DNA of 64,000 nucleotides from Lactobacillus sp. MRS-253-APC-2B (GTDB taxonomy: Bacteria > Bacillota > Bacilli > Lactobacillales > Lactobacillaceae), in NCBI RefSeq assembly GCF_012843675.1, contig NZ_JABAFO010000007.1, positions 1-64,000 of the forward strand, given 5' to 3'. Each line of letters opens with the position of its first letter. The stretch's first letter is position 1. Below, one piece after another: positions 57,745 to 64,000 of the stretch. Below the pieces are notes generated by a model, which had not been told where the DNA came from, searched no databases, and saw only the letters and a list, made by a program, of their open reading frames with translations. The position numbers were made by a program, and so were the translations under genes.

Positions 57745-60540
57745 CTACTTTTCCAAACCTTCAGCAACCGTTTCAGGGAAGTTTTCCCGTACCAGCTTGG
57801 CACAGCGCGCACAAAGCATTGGGTAGACGGGATCGCTGCCAACGTCTTCTTTGACCATCCGGCAACGTTGGCAAGTCTCGCCATCAGCTACGGCAACCTT
57901 AACGGCAACGTTATCATTGAACTTTTCAGCATCTGCTGGTGCTTGGTCTACATCATGAACGTGCAGTGCCGAAACTCCGAACAGCAGACCGGCATCTGCA
58001 TTCATGCTGTCTAAGAGGGCTTTTTGGCTGTCAGTCAGGTACAGATCAGCCTGAGCTTCCAGTGACTTACCAATCAGCTTGGCATCACGTGCTTCTTCCA
58101 AGGCCTTCAAAACATGAGAGCGAATCTCCATAAAGTCGTCCCACTTGCTCAGCAGTTCTTCTTCATTGGCGTAGGTCCGTGGTTCTGGGATTTCAGTCAG
58201 TTGAACGAATTCTTCTGGCTCGTCCATGTATTCCCAAACTTCTTCGGTCGTGTGTGGCAGAATTGGCGTCAGCAGCTTAACCAGCGTTACCAAAATGTCG
58301 TAAAAGACCGTCTGCATTGAACGACGCGCATGAGAATCCTTGGCTTCGACGTACAAGACGTCCTTGGCTACGTTCATGTAGAATGCTGACAGATCGTTGT
58401 TGACAAAGTTGATCAGCTTCTTGTAAGCCGTCATAAAGTCATATTCATCAAACAGATCGCGCATTTCCTTTAAGAAGCGGTTCAACTTAACGACCATGTA
58501 TTGGTCAACGCTTTCCAGCTTTTCATAGGAAACCGTGTCATCGTTGGCGTCAAAGTCAGCCGTGTTGGCCAAAAGGAAGCGGAAGGTATTGCGCAGCTTC
58601 CGGTAGGCATCTGAGATCTGCTTGAACGTATCCATTGAAACCCGCACGTCAGCCGAAGTATCGGCACTCATTACCCAAAGACGGATAATTTCGGCCCCCA
58701 TCTGCTTAACGACCTTGTTTGGATCAATAACGTTACCGATCGACTTGGACATCTTCTTGCCGTCCTTGTCCAGTGTAAAGCCTTGCGAAACGATGGACTT
58801 GTATGGAGCATGACCAGAGAGCACGACGCTGCAGATCAGACTGGAGTTGAACCAGCCTCGGTATTGGTCGGAACCTTCCAGATACATGTCGCATGGATAA
58901 GTCAGGTAGTCACGTTCTGCCAAGACGCCTTGATGACTGGAACCAGAGTCGAACCAAACATCCATAATGTCGGTTTCTTTCTTAAACTGACCATGTGGCG
59001 AATGTTCACTGGTAAAGCCTTCTGGCAGCAGGTCCTTGGCATCGCGTTCAAACCAAACGTTGGAGCCATACTCACGGAACAGGTCGGAAACATGGTTGAT
59101 CGTTTCTTCAGTCATGATTGGCGTACCATCTTCAGCGTAGAAGATTGGCAATGGCACACCCCAGACCCGTTGCCGAGAGATAACCCAGTCGCCACGGTCT
59201 TTAAGCATGTTGTGCAGCCGTACCTTACCCCAGCTTGGGTAGTACTTGACCTCATCAACGGCGTTCAAGATCTCATCGCGCATCTTGTCGATCGAAACGA
59301 ACCATTGGTCAGTGGCCCGGAAAACGATTGGCTTCTTGGTCCGCCAGTCAAATGGATAGCTGTGCTTCAGCGGTTCCTGCTTCAAAAGCGCGTTATGCTG
59401 CTTCAAAAGATCCAACGAAATGTCATCTGCATCTTGGTAGAAGACGCCATCAAACTCAGGACCATTTTCAGCCGTCAAGACACCTTGATCGTTCATTGGT
59501 GCAAAAATTGGCAAGCCGTACTTCTTACCTACCTGGTAGTCATCATCACCATAGCCAGGCGCAGTGTGAACCAGCCCTGTCCCTGCCTCAAGCGTAACAT
59601 GATCCCCGTTGACGACCAGCATTTCCTTGTCGTTGTATGGGTGCTTGCTGGTCATGCGATCCATGTCTTGACCAGACAGCCGATCAACAACTTCATATTC
59701 GTCCCAGCCGAACTTTTCTGCGCACTTGGCAACCAACTCATCGGCAATTACGAACTTGCGATCATCATTGGCCGGCTTAACCACGGCATAGATAATTTTA
59801 GGATTTACGGCAACGGCTTCAGAAGCCGGAATCGTCCAAGGAGTAGTCGTCCAGCCAACCAGGTACGTATCATTGTCCAAACGTCCCTTGCCATCAATCA
59901 CTCGTTCACAGAAGTAGGCCGTCTTGGCTACTACATCATGATATTCAACCTCGGCTTCTGCCAATGCAGATTCAGATGACCATGACCAGTAGACCGGCTT
60001 TTTAGCCTGGTACAGCAGCCCCTTCTTGGCAAAAGCGCCAAAGACTTTGATCTGTTGTGCTTCAAATTCTTTAGCCAGTGTCAGGTATGGGTTGTCCCAT
60101 TCACCAGAAACACCCAGACGCTTGAAGTCCTTACGCTGCTTGTCAACCTGTTCTAAGGCAAACTTGCGGCACAGATCCCGAAATTCGGTCGTGCTCATCT
60201 TCTTGCGGTCATAGCCCATCTTGGTCAATTGGTGTTCAATTGGCAGACCATGCGTATCCCAACCAGGAACGTATGGTGCTCTAAAGCCAGCCATTGACTT
60301 GTAGCGGACGATAAAGTCCTTGGAGATCTTGTTCATGGCGTGACCAATGTGGATATTCCCGTTGGCGTATGGAGGGCCATCATGGAGAACAAAAGTTGGC
60401 TTGCCTTGATTTAATTTTTGACGCTGTTCGTAGACTTTATTGTCTTCCCACAGCTTTTCGCGTTGTGCTTCGGTTTCCGGCAAGCGTCCACGCATAGGAA
60501 ACTTAGTCTTGCCGATGTTCAAAGTGTCTTTGACCCGCAT
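57745..60540 (-). CDS. ileS: Isoleucyl-tRNA synthetase
   Basis: Class I synthetase, 931 residues. [11 protein letters not shown] (HIGH), KMSKSIGN (KMSKS), an editing domain with TTPWTIPA, and a C-terminal zinc site CQRC/CARC are present; this is the bacterial mupirocin-sensitive type by layout. Start 60540 ([10 protein letters not shown]) follows a perfect AAGGAGG. It is controlled by a T-box leader. Confidence 0.97.
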   Translation of the reverse strand: MRVKDTLNIGKTKFPMRGRLPETEAQREKLWEDNKVYEQRQKLNQGKPTFVLHDGPPYANGNIHIGHAMNKISKDFIVRYKSMAGFRAPYVPGWDTHGLPIEHQLTKMGYDRKKMSTTEFRDLCRKFALEQVDKQRKDFKRLGVSGEWDNPYLTLAKEFEAQQIKVFGAFAKKGLLYQAKKPVYWSWSSESALAEAEVEYHDVVAKTAYFCERVIDGKGRLDNDTYLVGWTTTPWTIPASEAVAVNPKIIYAVVKPANDDRKFVIADELVAKCAEKFGWDEYEVVDRLSGQDMDRMTSKHPYNDKEMLVVNGDHVTLEAGTGLVHTAPGYGDDDYQVGKKYGLPIFAPMNDQGVLTAENGPEFDGVFYQDADDISLDLLKQHNALLKQEPLKHSYPFDWRTKKPIVFRATDQWFVSIDKMRDEILNAVDEVKYYPSWGKVRLHNMLKDRGDWVISRQRVWGVPLPIFYAEDGTPIMTEETINHVSDLFREYGSNVWFERDAKDLLPEGFTSEHSPHGQFKKETDIMDVWFDSGSSHQGVLAERDYLTYPCDMYLEGSDQYRGWFNSSLICSVVLSGHAPYKSIVSQGFTLDKDGKKMSKSIGNVIDPNKVVKQMGAEIIRLWVMSADTSADVRVSMDTFKQISDAYRKLRNTFRFLLANTADFDANDDTVSYEKLESVDQYMVVKLNRFLKEMRDLFDEYDFMTAYKKLINFVNNDLSAFYMNVAKDVLYVEAKDSHARRSMQTVFYDILVTLVKLLTPILPHTTEEVWEYMDEPEEFVQLTEIPEPRTYANEEELLSKWDDFMEIRSHVLKALEEARDAKLIGKSLEAQADLYLTDSQKALLDSMNADAGLLFGVSALHVHDVDQAPADAEKFNDNVAVKVAVADGETCQRCRMVKEDVGSDPVYPMLCARCAKLVRENFPETVAEGLEK

Positions 60541-60832
60541 CTGCGAATTCCTCCTTGTCAATTCTCTAAACTTAAAAATCGCGTCCAAACGACAAAACGC
60601 TCCATCCGCAATGGGACGAAGCGTTTTCGTGGTACCACCCAAGTTCAAATCAGTTGTCTGATTCCTTAAGTCATTTGGTAACGGCAATGGGCCGGCCAAT
60701 GCTACTTAGTTCGCATTGGCGTTCAGAGATGATAGCTGCCCAGGTCTTAATTGCCAACCTCTCACCATTCGTTGGCTCGCTGAAATGCGGCGCTGGGGGC
60801 GCGATTCTCCTCAACAGTTTGTTCGCGATTAA
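60541..60832 (-). promoter_or_regulatory. T-box leader of ileS (isoleucine specifier)
   Basis: About 290 bases between divIVA and ileS. The T-box reads GGGTGGTACCACG on the minus strand (60628-60640) and is followed by a terminator. The stem I region contains tandem ATC codons (60728-60733 in GCTATCATCTC), compatible with an isoleucine specifier. Confidence 0.9.
60585..60627 (-). terminator. T-box terminator of ileS
   Basis: Outer stem of 8 perfect pairs (60594-60601 with 60620-60627), with partly paired inner region; the T tract after it is weak (TTGTCGTTT). Confidence 0.75.
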
Positions 60833-60859
60833 TTATCAACTAGTGTGCCGTACTGTCAG
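60832..60859 (-). promoter_or_regulatory. Probable ileS promoter inside the divIVA end
   Basis: Minus strand: CTGACA (60854-60859), 16-bp spacer, GATAAT (60832-60837). The -35 overlaps the last codons of divIVA. Confidence 0.6.
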
Positions 60860-61553
60860 GAAAGACAACGACCGTCTCGCCTTCGTTTTTAGCGGCTGGC
60901 TTGACAGAAGCTTTTTGATCCTGCTTTGGTGCTTGACTTTCCTGCGACTTTTCAGCAACTGGTTGATCAATTGCTTGTGATTCTACACTGTTTGTCGAAT
61001 GATTGTCAAGACTGCTTCCCAAAATCTTTTGAATTTCGTCGTATTTGCTCAGATCATCATTGGTCAGCAGCTCATCCCAATCCTTGCTCTTAACGACTTC
61101 CAGCTGGGATTCCAGCATAACTTGCAGCCGCTGTCTGAAGATTCGGGTCTGCTTTTTAAGATCATTGGTTTCCGTAGTCAGCTTCCGCGTTTCATCAGCA
61201 CTGTTTTCCACGACCTGGTTGGCCTTGGTATTGGCTTCAGAAACAATATCGGTCGCCTGCTTTTGCGCCTCGCGAATCATGATCTCAGCCTCACGCTTGG
61301 CGTTGGTCTTAACCTTGTCAGCAGCTTCTTGAGCAACCAGAATTGACTTGTTTAAAGAATCCTTCAAGTCGGTAAAGTACTTTAGTTTTTCTTCATTGGC
61401 CTTGATGGTTTCCGTCAGTTCATGATTCTTGACTTGCAGCGCTTGAAACTCGCTAGCTACTTGACGCAGAAACTCATTGACCTCGCTGGGATTGTAGCCC
61501 CGCATTTTGTTGTCGAACTGCTTTTTGCTGATTTCTTCCACGGTTAAAGTCAT
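60840..61553 (-). CDS. divIVA: Cell division initiation protein DivIVA
   Basis: Membrane-curvature-sensing coiled-coil protein at poles and septum, 237 residues. The conserved N-terminal lipid-binding domain is LTVEEISKKQFDNKMRGYN, followed by long coiled coils (about 30-160) and a disordered Gln/Lys-rich tail. Start 61553 follows GGAGG by 8 bases. It ends the ftsZ-sepF-yggT-ylmH-divIVA run. Confidence 0.94.
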   Translation of the reverse strand: MTLTVEEISKKQFDNKMRGYNPSEVNEFLRQVASEFQALQVKNHELTETIKANEEKLKYFTDLKDSLNKSILVAQEAADKVKTNAKREAEIMIREAQKQATDIVSEANTKANQVVENSADETRKLTTETNDLKKQTRIFRQRLQVMLESQLEVVKSKDWDELLTNDDLSKYDEIQKILGSSLDNHSTNSVESQAIDQPVAEKSQESQAPKQDQKASVKPAAKNEGETVVVFPDSTAH

Positions 61554-61569
61554 TTGCATTTCCTCCAAA

Positions 61570-62358
61570 CTAAGCATGCACCACTGACATGGCGACGCGA
61601 ATCTTATTTTTTCTAGTGTTTCCTTGAATCTCATCAATCCGAATCCGGCCGGCATGTCTGATGGAAAGCAGATCATGGGCTACCAACGGATAATCGGGAC
61701 GCATCTCGGTCTCCCAGTTGACACGAACATCGCCGTGCTCAACCAGCTGCTTGGCGCGATTGCGTGAATAGTTAAATCCGGCTGCCACCAAGACGTCCAG
61801 TCGCATTGACGACACGGTAGCGACCATCTTTTCCCAGTCTTCTTGTGGCGTAACGATGGTTTCCAGATCAGCTTGTTTCAGCTTAACGTGAATCTTGCCA
61901 ATCTGGCTGACCTGTTGGCGCAGATAGTCAACCAGGCTCTGACTGACGACTACCTGCCAGCGCATGCCCTCGTTGAGTACGTCGCCAAATGCGGAACGCT
62001 CCAAGCCGCTGCCAATCAGCGTTCCTAGAATCTGACGATGGTGCAGCTCGGTAAATTTGGTTGGATAGTCGATTTCGATCAGCTGCAGTTCAAAATCAGC
62101 CGTCTGTGGCTCATAATAGCTGGGATAAAACAAAATCCGCTGCATTTCGGCCTTTTCCCAGCCGCCATTGGCCCGCATCTTAACGTCATCGCGACGGTTG
62201 GTCAGCGTTTGCGCAATATAGACCTGCCGCGGATTCAAAAAGTCGGTTAAAACTGGACGATACTGGTCGGCTGCCGTATTCAGCCAATCCTCAACCTGCG
62301 CAATCAAAGGTGCCTCATCAGGCCGAAAATGCTGCTTGATGTTTTCTTCATCAGTCAT
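61570..62358 (-). CDS. ylmH: S4-domain RNA-binding protein YlmH
   Basis: Protein of 262 residues with a C-terminal S4 domain (RLDVLVAAGFNYSRNRAKQL region, about 185-250). YlmH is tied to division in streptococci and to rescue of stalled ribosomes in Bacillus. It lies 10 bases after yggT in the standard dcw-cluster order. Confidence 0.92.
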   Translation of the reverse strand: MTDEENIKQHFRPDEAPLIAQVEDWLNTAADQYRPVLTDFLNPRQVYIAQTLTNRRDDVKMRANGGWEKAEMQRILFYPSYYEPQTADFELQLIEIDYPTKFTELHHRQILGTLIGSGLERSAFGDVLNEGMRWQVVVSQSLVDYLRQQVSQIGKIHVKLKQADLETIVTPQEDWEKMVATVSSMRLDVLVAAGFNYSRNRAKQLVEHGDVRVNWETEMRPDYPLVAHDLLSIRHAGRIRIDEIQGNTRKNKIRVAMSVVHA

Positions 62359-62368
62359 TTATCTGCTC

Positions 62369-62629
62369 CTAATAGCCAATCAACCGCGACAGCATAATCA
62401 CGCCATATTGGACTAGATAAAGCACGAATACGGCTACCACGGGGGCAAAGCTGATCCCGCCCAGTGGTGGAATATGCTCGTCAAAAAAGCGCAGGTATGG
62501 CTGAACCAGTCTGGTAAGCAATTCACCCAAACGGCTCTGCATGGCACCAGGAAACCAGGTCAATAGACACCATACTACGATCAGTAATATATAGGCGTCA
62601 ATTATCTTATTGATCAAATATGCAATCAT
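62369..62629 (-). CDS. YggT family membrane protein
   Basis: An 86-residue protein with two hydrophobic segments (about 5-25 and 62-84) and the family motif RLVQPYLRFFDEHIPPLGG between them. The Firmicutes gene in this place is called ylmG. It contributes to membrane or division organisation in a way not fully known. Confidence 0.9.
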   Translation of the reverse strand: MIAYLINKIIDAYILLIVVWCLLTWFPGAMQSRLGELLTRLVQPYLRFFDEHIPPLGGISFAPVVAVFVLYLVQYGVIMLSRLIGY

Positions 62630-62637
62630 AATACCCC

Positions 62638-63078
62638 TTAAAGTCGTTCGCTGCTGTTGGAATTAAGATCCCCAGCCAGTTTACCGGCAACGTCAACGCC
62701 ACGCGGCACGCATAAAAAGATCTGCTCGCCAATGCGCTTAATCTCGCCGTCAATTGCATAGACAGCCCCATTTAAAAAGTCAACGACCTTGTTGGCTGCC
62801 TTATTGTCCATTTGCGAGAAATTAACGATGACGGCGTGATGATTCAAGAGCTCATCAACGATTTCCTTGGACTCACCGTACAGCCGTGGCTCAAATAGCA
62901 TGATCTTGCCATTTTCAGCCGGTGCTGACTTAACTGAAACATGCGACCGATCGATCGGTACTACCTTACTGCTGGTAGTTGATGCAACGGGGGCTGTTGG
63001 TGCGACTGGCTGTGGTTCATAGTTTTCGGTCTCTGACTCATTGCCGATTCCAAAAAAGTTGTTGAAGAAATTTGCCAT
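62638..63078 (-). CDS. sepF: Cell division protein SepF
   Basis: FtsZ-bundling membrane anchor, 146 residues. A short amphipathic N-terminus (MANFFNNFFGIG), a Pro/Ala/Val linker, and the SepF core with IVDELLNHHAVIVNFSQMD and DFLNGAVYAIDG are visible. It follows ftsZ by 76 bases. Confidence 0.93.
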   Translation of the reverse strand: MANFFNNFFGIGNESETENYEPQPVAPTAPVASTTSSKVVPIDRSHVSVKSAPAENGKIMLFEPRLYGESKEIVDELLNHHAVIVNFSQMDNKAANKVVDFLNGAVYAIDGEIKRIGEQIFLCVPRGVDVAGKLAGDLNSNSSERL

Positions 63079-63154
63079 GTTCGCTCCTCCTTTAATTTTG
63101 AGCTAAAGATACAGCAAAAGGGAGCGCCTTTAGCCAGCTCTCCCAAATTACTCA

Positions 63155-64000
63155 TTAGTCGTGACGACGATTCTTGAAGAATGGCGGCGTCGTCAGATTA
63201 TCATCGTCTTGTTCATCGGATGCGGCAACATCACCGTGAAAGACATTAAATTCTGGCTTCTTAACGTGATTGAATTCATCGTTTTGCTCCCGCGTATCCG
63301 TCAGGCGGGTGCCTGCCGTAGGATCATCCCAGCCGGCAAATGGATCTTGGGAATCAGCCCGTTCTGCTCGCTTGGTTTCAGCCGGCTGCTGTTCTTCAGC
63401 TCGCCGTTCTACCGTTGTATTTTCTGGAACCGGCGCAGCTTCTGGCTCAACGCGCGCTACCCGTGGCTCACTGGCAGTCGGCGTGCTCATTGGACGAGCG
63501 GCAGCTGCCTGCTGACGCTGCTGCTTGGCCTTATCGATCCCAGTAGCAATAACCGTTACGCGAACCTCGTCTCCCAGCGTGTCATCCATGGCCATCCCAA
63601 AGGCAATATCGACATTGGTATTAGCAGCCTGGCTGATAACGTTGGATGCCTCTTGAGCCTCAAACATTGACAGGTTCTTACCACCAGTGATGTTCATCAA
63701 GACGTGTTCGGCACCGTCAATCGATACTTCAAGCAATGGCGAGGAGATAGCTTTCTTCGTGGCTTCGGCAGCACGGTTTTCACCCGTTGATGAACCGATC
63801 CCCATCAAAGCAGAGCCTTGGTTTTCCATCGTATGACGAATGTCGGCAAAGTCCAAGTTGATGTAGCCTGGGTTGGTGATCAAATCCGAGATCCCTTCGA
63901 CCCCTTGACGCAAAACGTTGTCGGCTTCTTTAAAAGCTTCCATCATTGGCGTCTTTTTATCGATCATTTCCAGTAGACGGTTGTTGGCAACCACGATCAG
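63155..64000 (-). CDS. ftsZ: Cell division protein FtsZ, C-terminal part
   Basis: Tubulin-like GTPase; the frame runs off the right edge, so the N-terminal GTP-binding half is outside the window. Visible are the T7 loop region ([11 protein letters not shown]), the C-terminal tubulin-like subdomain, a Gln/Arg/Glu-rich linker, and the conserved tail peptide [12 protein letters not shown] that binds SepF and FtsA. Confidence 0.96.
   Translation of the reverse strand: MIVVANNRLLEMIDKKTPMMEAFKEADNVLRQGVEGISDLITNPGYINLDFADIRHTMENQGSALMGIGSSTGENRAAEATKKAISSPLLEVSIDGAEHVLMNITGGKNLSMFEAQEASNVISQAANTNVDIAFGMAMDDTLGDEVRVTVIATGIDKAKQQRQQAAAARPMSTPTASEPRVARVEPEAAPVPENTTVERRAEEQQPAETKRAERADSQDPFAGWDDPTAGTRLTDTREQNDEFNHVKKPEFNVFHGDVAASDEQDDDNLTTPPFFKNRRHD

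Noticed and set aside
58783-59979. 398-codon open frame opposite ileS
   Set aside because: Antisense shadow of a clear ileS gene; no start signal.

Overview
The window reads as chromosomal DNA of a lactic acid bacterium of the family Lactobacillaceae, most likely a mid-GC Limosilactobacillus. That is an inference from gene content and order (obgE-rnz-SDR-recJ-apt, ftsW-ylbG-rsmD-coaD-sepM-comEA-comEB-comEC-holA, ftsZ-sepF-yggT-ylmH-divIVA-ileS), from AGGAGG ribosome binding sites, and from T-box control of histidine and isoleucine genes. Nearly every gene lies on the minus strand. The plus-strand exceptions are a 44-residue protein gene, rpsT, def, rpoY, a diacylglycerol kinase gene and an Spx-like gene. 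I see no prophage, insertion sequence, CRISPR array or tRNA gene.

Layout. 1-500: the start of a transcription unit leaving the window to the left, with a strong promoter and a leader typical of an rRNA operon, then the terminator of the his operon. 503-9186: a complete histidine pathway, transcribed hisZ-G-D-B-H-A-F-I-E-C behind a T-box leader, with hisK (histidinol phosphatase) just upstream under its own promoter. 9294-11158: an MFS transporter and an unknown Ser-rich membrane-anchored protein. 11372-19279: DNA repair and GTPase block (apt, recJ, an SDR, rnz, obgE, uvrC). 19422-23082: a small orphan protein, engB, clpX and tig. 23217-26396: purine salvage (adenine deaminase and an NCS2 permease) with PurR-type boxes in front. 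26718-31876: tuf, a TPR-like protein, RNase J2, rpsO and rpsT. 31926-40088: holA, comEC, comEB, comEA, sepM, coaD, rsmD, ylbG, ftsW. 40263-46241: typA, an inositol monophosphatase, UPF0223, def, rpoY, a lipid kinase and two unknown small proteins. 46497-49833: a LysM/NlpC-P60 wall hydrolase, a cysteine-free Spx-family protein and prs. 49912-57618: recD2 preceded by a stand-alone copy of its own N-terminal OB domain, a TPR protein, a phosphatase, mnmA, DUF1831, mtnN, a membrane protein, a Nudix hydrolase and a cold-shock protein. 57745-64000: ileS (T-box), divIVA, ylmH, yggT, sepF and the 3' part of ftsZ.

Functionally the window is mostly core metabolism, translation, DNA repair and division. 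No multi-gene system that looks wholly new is visible. The points most worth following are the solo RecD2-type OB protein encoded directly before recD2, the cysteine-less Spx paralogue opposite prs, the three PurR-like boxes of the purine permease gene (one inside the -35/-10 spacer), the perfect palindrome at the NlpC/P60 promoter, and two amino-acid-responsive promoters that lie inside the 3' ends of upstream genes (hisK and divIVA).
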